Notes under the pieces: generated by a model
What the model was told of the DNA's origin: nothing
Seen by the model: the letters and a program-made list of their open reading frames with translations, nothing else
The model's database searches: none
Part shown: piece by piece, positions 25,665 to 33,773 of the stretch
How positions within the stretch are numbered: position 1 is the stretch's first letter
How the letters are laid out: the number at the start of each line of letters is the position of its first letter
Program-made: the position numbers and the translations under genes
Assembly: GCA_017405465.1 (NCBI GenBank)
Contig: JAFRAJ010000051.1
Coordinates: 1-40,306, forward strand
DNA: 40,306 nt
Source: Oscillospiraceae bacterium
GTDB taxonomy: Bacteria > Bacillota > Clostridia > Oscillospirales > Ruminococcaceae
Direction of reading: 5' to 3'

Positions 25665-26285
25665 TTATTCAGGTATAAACGCCGAAATCAGTTCTTTCAG
25701 ACGGTCAGCAACATGACACAGAAGGAACATCATTGTCTCATAGTGCATGAAACACAGTATGTTCCTGTCACAGAGAAAACTAAGCTGAGGACCGAATTCA
25801 TCATCCGAATCCCAGAAACTGACCGCAACAGAAAGATCGCGGAACACAGGCAGAAGATAACAGACATCGCCCTTGCCGTACATGACGCCTCCAAGTTTTT
25901 CGCATGCAGCAGCGAGTTCCCTGCAGCGGTGTTCGAAGCTTTTAGCTGTCGGAGCGAAGAAACTGGTCTCGTTGGAAAGATGCATAGGAGAAAGTGAGCT
26001 GACCGATACCATCTCTCCTGATGCACACTGACGCCGCCGGGTGAGTATATCGAAAAGAGTCATGCTGACGTTATGATCAGCTTCTTTCAGTATACCGTCC
26101 TTCTCCTGCAGCACGGAGCCGCTTTTTCCGTCAACATAATACTGCCGTGCGAGCAGCGTCAGGACTGCACCGCTGTCAGTTGGAGTGAGCTCCCATTCTC
26201 TGCATATGTCAGACAGATCATATGATGCGAACTTCTCCTGCATCATATGCTTTGTGATCTCATAGTTGGAAACACGTTTATCCAT
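25665..26285 (-). CDS. DUF3786 protein, flavodoxin-linked copy
   Basis: A 206-residue protein that shares the DUF3786 layout: KLGGVMYGKGDVCYLLPVF, then FWDSDDEFGPQLSFLCDRN and a C-terminal MHYETMMFLLCHV helix. The identity with the copy at 22315-22923 is low but the motifs fall in the same order. A GGAAG site precedes the start. It lies 32 bp after the flavodoxin gene and is likely in one transcript. Function unknown. Confidence 0.75.
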   Translation of the reverse strand: MDKRVSNYEITKHMMQEKFASYDLSDICREWELTPTDSGAVLTLLARQYYVDGKSGSVLQEKDGILKEADHNVSMTLFDILTRRRQCASGEMVSVSSLSPMHLSNETSFFAPTAKSFEHRCRELAAACEKLGGVMYGKGDVCYLLPVFRDLSVAVSFWDSDDEFGPQLSFLCDRNILCFMHYETMMFLLCHVADRLKELISAFIPE

Positions 26286-26317
26286 TATCAGCTTCCGTGT
26301 ATCGCAGATCTCAGAAT

Positions 26318-26824
26318 TCAGCCGAAGAGCTCAGAAGCTTTTGCCGCAAATCTCTTTCCATAGATGCGAAAATTGTCGCGGTATTTCTCCATGCCGTTGT
26401 GTTCTTCCACGTTGCTGTTGACCCCGATAGGTCCTATATGGATCACAGGGTGCCCGAAAGATCCGCCTCCGGAATAGCATAGCATTCCGAATACCAGTTC
26501 ATCAGTAAGGATGGACTGAATGACGAGTTCTGCGCCTCCGTGTGTGTACTGTTCAGTTGCGAAAGCGCCGCCGAGCTTGCCGGCCATGCCCAGTTTTCCT
26601 GCGTCAGTGAACAGCCAGCTGCGCATATCGGGCGTCATGGTGGCTGCATAGGAGGGACAGCCGATCACGACTCCTGCGGATTCCTTCACAAAATCAGAGT
26701 CTACTTCACTGATGCTGAAACACATAGCCTGAACTCCGCTGACCTCGTTCATGCCCTCTGCGATCCATTCAGCGGCTTTCTGAGTGTTACCGGTCTTGGA
26801 GTGATATATTACTGAAAGTTTCAT
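26318..26824 (-). CDS. Flavodoxin-family protein
   Basis: A 168-residue FMN protein. It opens with SVIYHSKTGNT, the FMN phosphate loop of flavodoxins, and has the middle GCPSYAATMTPDMRSWL and C-terminal YSGGGSFGHPV segments of the flavodoxin / NAD(P)H-quinone reductase type. An in-frame ATG at 26878 exists but AAGGAGGT fixes the start at 26824. It probably carries low-potential electrons, perhaps to the neighbouring FAD oxidoreductases or corrinoid activators. The partner is inferred. Confidence 0.92.
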   Translation of the reverse strand: MKLSVIYHSKTGNTQKAAEWIAEGMNEVSGVQAMCFSISEVDSDFVKESAGVVIGCPSYAATMTPDMRSWLFTDAGKLGMAGKLGGAFATEQYTHGGAELVIQSILTDELVFGMLCYSGGGSFGHPVIHIGPIGVNSNVEEHNGMEKYRDNFRIYGKRFAAKASELFG

Positions 26825-26967
26825 GTTTGACCTCCTTACAAATAATGTAGTTTGTATTTTTAGTATAACACCGAGCAAGAAGACAGCAGAAAGACTTATA
26901 ATATATGCAGTGAACTGATACTGATTCGGGACCTGATATTTCGCAAAACATTCTGCAGGAGAGAGTG

Positions 26968-28305
26968 ATGGGAAAGACAGTCAGAATTGAAGGAAGAGAC
27001 ATCCCGGTCGTAAGAGAGACCGACGTGATCGTAGTAGGAGGCGGATTGGCAGGCGTTGCAGCAGCAGTTGCAGTTGCAAGACACGGAGCCAAGGTCACGC
27101 TTATTGAAAAGAGCATTGTTCTCGGAGGATTAGCTACGCTCGGACACGTATGCGTGTATCTTCCGATAGATGACGGCAGAGGACACAAGATCTATGGCGG
27201 ACTGGCGGAAGAACTGATGCGGGTATGTGTCAGGTATTCACAGGATTCCATTCCGGAGCAATGGAAGGACGGTCCGGACACAGCTCCGGAAGACAGTCCA
27301 AGATACATGTCCAATTTCTTTATTCCGCCTGCGGTGCTGGCTCTTGATGAACTGGTACAGCAGGAAGGGATCGACGTAGTTTTTGACACGGTGTTCAGTG
27401 AACCGATCATGGACGGGAACACCGTAAAAGGGATAGTAGTCGAGAATAAATCCGGAAGGACCGCATATATGGCTAAGACATTCGTCGACGCCACCGGAGA
27501 TGCCGATCTGGTGTACCGTGCCGGTGCAGAAACAGAGACTTTAAAGACTATCGTATCCCACTGGTTCCATGAACTGGATTTCGATGCCATGAAGAAGGGC
27601 ATCGAAGAGGGAGACATGCTGAAGGCAGTGCCCCTCAGATGGCTGGGGCTGGTGCCCAGCGGAGGAGCAGGAGATGAGAATATGGAACTCACCTGCGACG
27701 GGACGACATCTGAAGGCGTCAATGAGTATATCCGCATATCCAGAGGCCTTGCACTTGACTGGCTGAAGAAGCATCAGCGCCCGGATTACGCAATGCTGAC
27801 TCTTCCTTTCATGCCGCAATTCCGTATGACCAGAAGACTTATCGGAAAGGATGAACTGAAGTATGACGGAGAATACCATATCGACAGCTCCATCGGATGC
27901 GTCATAGCTTCTCTTGATGAGCCGGCAACAGTTTATGAGTTCCCGTATGAAGGACTCATTACCGATCTGCTGTCAAATGTCCTCGCGGCCGGAAGAATGG
28001 TCTCTGCGTCAGGAAGAGGATGGGCGATCATGAGATTCATTCCTGCCTGTGTTCTGACAGGACAGGCGGCAGGTACTGCCGCTGCAATGGCTGCTGCGAA
28101 CGGCTGTACTCTTCAGGAACTGGATGTGAGAGAACTGCAGAAACAGCTGGAGAAGGACGGAGTAAAACTCCACAGACCCGCGGGAACAGAAGGCAATGTC
28201 CCTGAGAGAAGAAGGAGAGCTCCTTCTGAAGAGAAGGCGGAAGGTCCGCAGATCAACAGATTCTTTGTCCGTACCGACGGAGCGGATGTAAGTTCAGGAC
28301 ACTGA
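26968..28305 (+). CDS. FAD-dependent oxidoreductase (FAD_oxidored family), copy 2
   Basis: A 445-residue paralogue of the protein at 24040-25566. It has VVGGGLAG at about residue 24, SIVLGGLATLG, the DATGDADL motif and the closing NVLAAGRMVSASG and LTGQAAGTAAAMAA segments. A GTG lies one codon before the ATG, but GCAGGAGAG spaces better with the ATG at 26968. The C-terminal tail is rich in Arg, Glu and Lys and looks disordered. It is divergent from the flavodoxin gene. Substrate unknown. Confidence 0.88.
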   Translation: MGKTVRIEGRDIPVVRETDVIVVGGGLAGVAAAVAVARHGAKVTLIEKSIVLGGLATLGHVCVYLPIDDGRGHKIYGGLAEELMRVCVRYSQDSIPEQWKDGPDTAPEDSPRYMSNFFIPPAVLALDELVQQEGIDVVFDTVFSEPIMDGNTVKGIVVENKSGRTAYMAKTFVDATGDADLVYRAGAETETLKTIVSHWFHELDFDAMKKGIEEGDMLKAVPLRWLGLVPSGGAGDENMELTCDGTTSEGVNEYIRISRGLALDWLKKHQRPDYAMLTLPFMPQFRMTRRLIGKDELKYDGEYHIDSSIGCVIASLDEPATVYEFPYEGLITDLLSNVLAAGRMVSASGRGWAIMRFIPACVLTGQAAGTAAAMAAANGCTLQELDVRELQKQLEKDGVKLHRPAGTEGNVPERRRRAPSEEKAEGPQINRFFVRTDGADVSSGH

Positions 28306-28319
28306 GAAAACATATGAAA

Positions 28320-28347
28320 ATCGCCGTGCAGATTTCTGCACGGCGAT
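28320..28347. terminator. Terminator between convergent genes
   Basis: A perfect 13-bp GC-rich stem (28320-28332 with 28335-28347) and a 2-nt loop, followed by GCTGTTTT. It ends the FAD oxidoreductase transcript and may also act on the leftward N-acetyltransferase gene. Confidence 0.85.
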
Positions 28348-28408
28348 GCTGTTTTCAGAGATATTTTTAAGAAGATCTCTCAGAAGAAATCTGAAAAAGC
28401 TGGTCGGT

Positions 28409-29188
28409 TCACTGCGGCAAACGGATCCCGAAATATTTCTGCAGGTAGGATGGGATCTCTTCATCAGACAGAGTCTTCTCGAATGTCTCGCTGTTCCTGA
28501 CTTCCTTGAATAGGTGACCGGAAAGAGATACATGTCCGTCATCCTGAAGCATGCTCACGACATAATCTTTTCCAAAATGTCCTCCTCCGGCAGCGAGAGT
28601 GTTAGGCTCATCGAAGTCTTCGATCTGCAGAGGCTCGGTAAGAAACCGGAAAAGATAGGATTCAGTCCCCTGATCATTCATATCGATAAATGAATAACCG
28701 TCTCTTTCGGCATAGCGGTAACTGCGGCTGCCCGAGATCTGCCAGCCGGCATCTTCATCCATCAGTATCGGTGTTACAGGACACGGGCCGCCAAATCCAA
28801 CGTCAGTGTAGAATCTGCTGCCGTCGAGCTCCACTATCACACCTCTGTGGACGATGCGGTGCTCCATCTGCGGATCTCTGCGCAATATGCAGACGCCTAC
28901 CGTGAAGCAGTCAAACCCTAGACCGGCAAGCAGTTCTCTGAAGAGGCCGTTCAGTTCATAACAGTACCCGCCTCTTCTCTGGACGACGATCTTCTCATAC
29001 AGGTCCTGTACGTCAAGAGAAGGCACCTGATGGTAAAGAAAAGGCGTCAGACTCTCAAACGGAACATGAGTCAGATGAGCGTGCATCAGCTCTGCCAGGT
29101 AGGCGGGACTCGGATCATTTCTTTCATCTATTCCGATACGTTCAAGATACATATCGATCTGTTCATTTGTAAGTGCTGCAGGTTCCAT
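28409..29188 (-). CDS. nat: Arylamine N-acetyltransferase
   Basis: A 259-residue NAT-fold enzyme that moves the acetyl group of acetyl-CoA to arylamines or arylhydrazines. The Cys-His-Asp triad is Cys76 (RGGYCYELN), His114 and Asp129; spacings of 38 and 15 residues equal those of the Salmonella enzyme (69, 107, 122). FESLTPF and the DVGFGG segment are typical. GAAAGGAAG selects the start at 29188 over an in-frame ATG at 29212. It is downstream of an esterase on the same strand, after a weak stem-loop. Confidence 0.95.
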   Translation of the reverse strand: MEPAALTNEQIDMYLERIGIDERNDPSPAYLAELMHAHLTHVPFESLTPFLYHQVPSLDVQDLYEKIVVQRRGGYCYELNGLFRELLAGLGFDCFTVGVCILRRDPQMEHRIVHRGVIVELDGSRFYTDVGFGGPCPVTPILMDEDAGWQISGSRSYRYAERDGYSFIDMNDQGTESYLFRFLTEPLQIEDFDEPNTLAAGGGHFGKDYVVSMLQDDGHVSLSGHLFKEVRNSETFEKTLSDEEIPSYLQKYFGIRLPQ

Positions 29189-29230
29189 CAGATGCTTCCT
29201 TTCGGAGAACACAAGTACTGATTAGTTAAG

Positions 29231-29254
29231 CCGGCTGACATATGGATCAGCCGG
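29231..29254 (-). terminator. Weak stem-loop between an esterase and the NAT gene
   Basis: A perfect 8-bp stem (29231-29238 with 29247-29254) and 8-nt loop follow the esterase stop on the minus strand. The run after it is CTTAACTAAT, so termination is likely only partial. Confidence 0.5.
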
Positions 29255-29317
29255 GCTGCGGATCATAGAGATATCTCCCGGACTTTCACTGCAATGAGAG
29301 ATGCGGTTTTCAGGATA

Positions 29318-30709
29318 TTATACGTAAGGTCTGTCCGGTACACGCCAGCGGGCAGCGTTGGGGTTTGGATTGGGATCGAATTCCGGCTCGCCCTGTCCGA
29401 TGGTGCCGTCTCCGAAGACCATGGTGAATTTATCATCCTTTGAATACGGACGCCACTCGGGGAGGCCTTCTCCGTTCGGATCTCCGTTCTTCATGAAGTT
29501 TGTCCAGTATGTGACCATTGTGTCGGAAAGCTTGTAATCGTATTCCTCGAAAGGACGCCAGCATCTGGAAAGAGTGCCGTGGATGTACCACAGATCACTG
29601 GAGTGCCAGGAACCGGAATCGTCACCGGGAAGAGGACGTGAGAAGAAATAGAGATATCCGGGCTTTCTTCCAAGTTCTTCATTCTTGAGAAGGAACGAGC
29701 TCATTCCTTTGTTGATTGCCGGAGGCATCCAGGGAATAGGTGCACCGCCTGCCATATCATCCTTTGTGGATCCCATTAGGAACTGGACATCATTGTACAG
29801 ACCTTTTTCGACACAGACATCATAGCTGTCAGTCAATGCATATCCGTCAACATAGGGCCCGAAGGCAAGCCTTGCACGTGTGTCTTTCGCGAACTGAGGT
29901 TTGAAAGAGATATAGTACTCCATCAGTTTCTCAGCCGGCAGATCACGCATCTCAAGCGGAGAAGAGTACCCGCAGTGCTCAACAAACTGCCTTCCGACTT
30001 CATATGACAGATCTTTTTCCATGAAACCGCCGAGACCGCTGTGAACGACTGCCTTGTGCATCGCGCCTTTCATAAGAGGCGAGCAGAAGAGAGCGATAGT
30101 TGAACCGGCTCCTGCAGACTGTCCGAACACCATGATGTTCTCCGGATCGCCGCCGAATGCAGCGATGTTGTCATGCACCCATCTTACTGCGGCGATCTGA
30201 TCCAGAAGACCGTAGTTGCCTGACCTTCCGGCTTCCTTATCCAGTTCTGGATGTGTCAGATATCCGAAAACATGCAGACGGTAGTTGATCGACACATATA
30301 TGACGTCTTTTCCGGCAAATGCCTCTCCGTCGAATTCTCTTTCATGAGCGAATCCGGACATGAAACCGCCGCCATAGATCCATACAGCTACAGGCAGTTT
30401 CTCATCTGCAGATTTTGCAGGAGTCCAGATATTCAGATAAAGGCAGTCTTCGCTGCATTCAAACGGTTCGTTGCCCCATTCGACATCGTAGAATGAACCT
30501 TCTGCATGCATTGCCTGCCAGGGTGCGGGCGTGAACGTTTCAGCCTTTCTTACGCCTTCCCATGGCTCTACCGGCTGAGGCGCTTTCCAGCGCAGCTCAC
30601 CTACAGGCGGGGCAGCGAAGGGTACTCCCTTGAAGACGGTTATGTCTTTTCCGGGGATCTCTACACCGGATATCATTCCGGCCTTAGTATTAGCTAATGT
30701 GATGGCCAT
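29318..30709 (-). CDS. Type-B carboxylesterase, copy 3
   Basis: A 463-residue serine esterase, cytoplasmic and shorter than the other three. WIYGGGF is the oxyanion-hole strand, Ser198 lies in GQSAGAG, and the catalytic His lies in SWHSSDLWYIHG. The HS..LWY segment and FDPNPN-type C terminus pair it with copy 4, not with copies 1 and 2. GGGAGGAAA precedes the start. It is divergent from copy 4 across a 198-bp gap, which suggests joint control of the two genes. Substrate unknown. Confidence 0.93.
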   Translation of the reverse strand: MAITLANTKAGMISGVEIPGKDITVFKGVPFAAPPVGELRWKAPQPVEPWEGVRKAETFTPAPWQAMHAEGSFYDVEWGNEPFECSEDCLYLNIWTPAKSADEKLPVAVWIYGGGFMSGFAHEREFDGEAFAGKDVIYVSINYRLHVFGYLTHPELDKEAGRSGNYGLLDQIAAVRWVHDNIAAFGGDPENIMVFGQSAGAGSTIALFCSPLMKGAMHKAVVHSGLGGFMEKDLSYEVGRQFVEHCGYSSPLEMRDLPAEKLMEYYISFKPQFAKDTRARLAFGPYVDGYALTDSYDVCVEKGLYNDVQFLMGSTKDDMAGGAPIPWMPPAINKGMSSFLLKNEELGRKPGYLYFFSRPLPGDDSGSWHSSDLWYIHGTLSRCWRPFEEYDYKLSDTMVTYWTNFMKNGDPNGEGLPEWRPYSKDDKFTMVFGDGTIGQGEPEFDPNPNPNAARWRVPDRPYV

Positions 30710-30843
30710 TCCAGATTTCCTCCCTTGAAGATCTCATCTTCTTTTTTTATCTTTTCTTATCTTATCATGCATGCTTCAGATCACTCAATGAGAAGTGCAC
30801 AGATCGTCTTCAGTTCCTTAAGATAAGGGGCGATGCTTCTAAA

Positions 30844-30872
30844 TTCACATATGTCGTGCAAGGCGGTATAAT
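30844..30872 (+). promoter_or_regulatory. Sigma-A-type promoter of esterase copy 4
   Basis: TTCACA (30844-30849), a 17-bp spacer and a perfect TATAAT (30867-30872), 35 bp before the start codon. Confidence 0.75.
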
Positions 30873-30907
30873 GAATCATCAGCAATAGAAGAATAGGAGG
30901 GGGTCCA

Positions 30908-32548
30908 ATGATCAAAAAAGCTCAGACTAAATTCGGCGTCGTCCGGGGAATCGAACTTTCGGGCAAGTACGCCGGCATCACTACATTCAGATCCGTACCA
31001 TACGCAGCACCTCCTATAGGTGATCTGCGTTTCAGACCTCCGGTCGATCCTGAACCTTGGATCGGTGAGCTGGATGCTTCTCTCGGAGCTCCGCGTCCGA
31101 TGCAGGAGACAGGAGAAGGCCTTACAAGAGAACCCTGGGTAAGCGACTTCTATTATGTCGGCACACCTCCGATGAGTGAGGACTGTCTGTATCTGTCCAT
31201 CACCACAGGGGCAGCTGATGATACTGAGAGACGCCCTGTCTATATGTGGTTCCATGGAGGCGGACTGTCAGGCGGATACTACACAGAGATAGAATTCGAT
31301 CCGTCAGAACTCGCACGCAAAGGCATCGTAGTCGTAAGTGTTGCTCAGAGACTCAATGTTTTCGGTTATCTTGCACTGCCGCAGCTTTCAGAAGAACAGG
31401 GAGGGATCAGCGGCAACTACGGACTCATGGATGAGATCAAAGCGCTTGAATGGGTGAGAGAGAATATCACCAATTTCGGCGGAGATCCTGACAATATCAC
31501 TGTCGGGGGACAGTCCGGAGGCACGCAGAAATCGACAGCGCTTGCATTGTCCCCGAAGACGCAGGGAATGATCAAACGCTGCATCAATCAGTCGGGGCTG
31601 GGCTGGGTCCGCGGCGACTGCTGGACGATGGAGCAGGCATACAATAACAACAGGCTGTATCTTCAGAATCTTGGACTGGATCCGGACATCACACCTGATG
31701 AACTGCGCAAGATACCTGCGTTTAAGTTCTTCAAGCTTCAGAATGAGCCGCAGTTCCTGTTTGCACCGGGAGGAGTTCCGGGTTCCATGGTCTGTGACGG
31801 TGTCTATGTCGCCAATGTTTCCAATGTACAGAATATGGATGAGTACGGCACACATGTGGACTATCTGATCGGAGTAAACATCGGAGAGTGTACAGTGCGC
31901 AACCAGTTTGCTATAGGACCTACTAAGAAATTTGAGACCGCAGAAGAATTCTACGATGTAATGAAGGAGAAACTGGGCGATCTCTATGACAAGTATGATT
32001 TCGAAAATCTCTTCCCGGTTACCGATGAGAACGCGGACTTCATGAGCCGTGTACTTGCAAGCCAGAACTGCGGTATCGGACTGGGACTTACTATGGCTGA
32101 CCGCTATTTCGGCGCGTACCGGGCACAGACAGCTCCCGATACCCGCAACTGGTCCTACAATTTCGGGAGATTCCCTCCCTGCCGTCCGGAAGACCGCGGA
32201 ACTGTGCGTGACACCGATCTGCAGCTGGCATGGCATTCTGCAGAACTGTGGTATACTTTTGCGTCACTGAGAGAAGGCATCCCTGCATCCCGTCCGTGGG
32301 AACCCATCGACTTTGAACTGGCAGAACAGGTAAGTTCCTACTGGGCCAACTTTATCGCGACCGGAGATCCTAACGGAACAGACTCATACGGCAATCAGCT
32401 TCCGTACTGGCCTGAGAGCCGGGAGAATTACGGCTGGATGGAGATCAGCGCCGAGGGACCGAAAGGCCACGACGGATTGACTAAGCTGGATGAGATGGGA
32501 CTGGAGTATCTGAAACGTTCCGGGCGTTATCCCGAGATCAAGGAATAA
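30908..32548 (+). CDS. Type-B carboxylesterase, copy 4
   Basis: A 546-residue serine esterase with no signal peptide. WFHGGG is the oxyanion strand, Ser203 lies in GGQSGGT, a probable Glu in GVNIGEC, and the catalytic His in AWHSAELWYTF. AGGAGGGGG gives a very strong ribosome site. It has its own promoter (30844-30872) and its own terminator (32560-32591), so it is a single-gene transcript. It is the closest of the set to copy 3. Substrate unknown. Confidence 0.94.
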   Translation: MIKKAQTKFGVVRGIELSGKYAGITTFRSVPYAAPPIGDLRFRPPVDPEPWIGELDASLGAPRPMQETGEGLTREPWVSDFYYVGTPPMSEDCLYLSITTGAADDTERRPVYMWFHGGGLSGGYYTEIEFDPSELARKGIVVVSVAQRLNVFGYLALPQLSEEQGGISGNYGLMDEIKALEWVRENITNFGGDPDNITVGGQSGGTQKSTALALSPKTQGMIKRCINQSGLGWVRGDCWTMEQAYNNNRLYLQNLGLDPDITPDELRKIPAFKFFKLQNEPQFLFAPGGVPGSMVCDGVYVANVSNVQNMDEYGTHVDYLIGVNIGECTVRNQFAIGPTKKFETAEEFYDVMKEKLGDLYDKYDFENLFPVTDENADFMSRVLASQNCGIGLGLTMADRYFGAYRAQTAPDTRNWSYNFGRFPPCRPEDRGTVRDTDLQLAWHSAELWYTFASLREGIPASRPWEPIDFELAEQVSSYWANFIATGDPNGTDSYGNQLPYWPESRENYGWMEISAEGPKGHDGLTKLDEMGLEYLKRSGRYPEIKE

Positions 32549-32559
32549 GGATGATCAAA

Positions 32560-32591
32560 ACACAGATGCCGGTCATGGCCGGCATCTGTGT
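32560..32591 (+). terminator. Intrinsic terminator of esterase copy 4
   Basis: A perfect 13-bp stem (32560-32572 with 32579-32591) and 6-nt loop begin 12 bp after the stop; CCTTATAT follows. Confidence 0.85.
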
Positions 32592-32617
32592 CCTTATATC
32601 ATCACGGTTTGAGTAAA

Positions 32618-33517
32618 ATGACTGTCAATACTGAGAACAAAAGGAACGGTATAGGATACTGCGAGTGTCACGGTCATCTGATGATGGACGGCACGGATTT
32701 TTCCGCTGCGAGAGAACATCACAGAAGAGGAGTGGATGTTGATCTCCTGCGATCAGCCCTGAGTGATCTGAGTGCTGCCGGAGTAAGATATTTCCGTGAC
32801 GGCGGCGACAGATTCGGCGTTTCCTTGTTAGGCAGAGATATTGCATCCGAATATGGTATTGAAGTCGTCACTCCTGTTTTCGCGATCCACAGGGAAGGTC
32901 GTTACGGATCTATAGTCGGTAAGAGCTTCGATGACATGAGATCCTTCCGTCTGCGCATATCTGAACTGCGTGAAGCAGGAGGGGATTTTGTTAAGATAAT
33001 GCTGTCCGGGATAATAACGTTTAGAGAATGGGGCCAGCTCTCCTGTGAAGGATTGGATCCCGCTGAGATCATAGAAATGGTGCATATCGCCCACAGCGAA
33101 GGTTATAAAGTCATGGCTCATGTGAACGGTGCTGAGACCGTGCGGGCAGCGGCGCTTGCCGGAGTAGACAGTGTGGAGCACGGGTATTTTGCTGATGAAG
33201 CAGCCCTGGATATCATGGCGGATAAACACATATTATGGGTCCCTACATTATCTGCAGTTGAAGCGTTCATTGGACGCGAAGGTATCAATCGGATGGTAGC
33301 GGAAAAGACACTTAAGGAACAGCTCGATTCTCTTTCGAAAGCAAGGGAATGCGGCATACCGGTGGCGTCAGGTTCTGATTCAGGCGCGGTAGGTGTTCCT
33401 CATGGAAGCGGAACGCTCCGCGAATATGAACTGCTGAGAAGAGCAGGCTTCACAACAGAGGAGATCGCTTCCTCTAATGAAGAACTGAGACATACCTTTT
33501 CAGCCTGCAGCAGATGA
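32618..33517 (+). CDS. Amidohydrolase-family metal hydrolase
   Basis: A 300-residue protein of the amidohydrolase superfamily, of the imidazolonepropionase / prolidase-like branch. Metal ligands are His18 and His20 (HGH), Lys126 (probably carboxylated), His168, His188 (VEHGY) and Asp254 (GSDSG). It probably hydrolyses an amide or lactam bond in the cytosol. A longer frame begins at a GTG at 32588, but that codon lies inside the terminator stem, so the ATG at 32618 is chosen. Its ribosome site is weak, so expression may be low. Confidence 0.85.
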   Translation: MTVNTENKRNGIGYCECHGHLMMDGTDFSAAREHHRRGVDVDLLRSALSDLSAAGVRYFRDGGDRFGVSLLGRDIASEYGIEVVTPVFAIHREGRYGSIVGKSFDDMRSFRLRISELREAGGDFVKIMLSGIITFREWGQLSCEGLDPAEIIEMVHIAHSEGYKVMAHVNGAETVRAAALAGVDSVEHGYFADEAALDIMADKHILWVPTLSAVEAFIGREGINRMVAEKTLKEQLDSLSKARECGIPVASGSDSGAVGVPHGSGTLREYELLRRAGFTTEEIASSNEELRHTFSACSR

Positions 33518-33604
33518 TAATCCGGTAGGAATACTGACAAGTGCACTGCTCTGTGTGCGGTAGTCAATGTGCACGAAGATCATGTACGATTTTCTCTCTT
33601 TTAC

Positions 33605-33633
33605 TTGAAGACTTTTTCATACATTAATAAAAT
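33605..33633 (+). promoter_or_regulatory. Probable promoter of the second methyltransferase I gene
   Basis: TTGAAG (33605-33610), a 17-bp spacer and TAAAAT (33628-33633) in a very AT-rich 256-bp gap. AGTAAA occurs twice and its complement TTTACT once between 33655 and 33700, a possible regulator site. The leader would be about 135 nt. Confidence 0.55.
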
Positions 33634-33773
33634 ATGTGATTTTGAAGTGGTTTTTTAGTAAAGGCGCTTCTCTTTTTCTTTACTTATAATTAGTAAAAAT
33701 ATATATTATTCTTATAGTGTAAGTACTTGTTTCACTACATATGTAATAAATAATGCAGAAAGAGGTTTGGAAA

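Noticed and set aside
32588..32617. GTG start that would lengthen the amidohydrolase by 10 residues
   Set aside because: The codon lies inside the terminator stem of the esterase before it.
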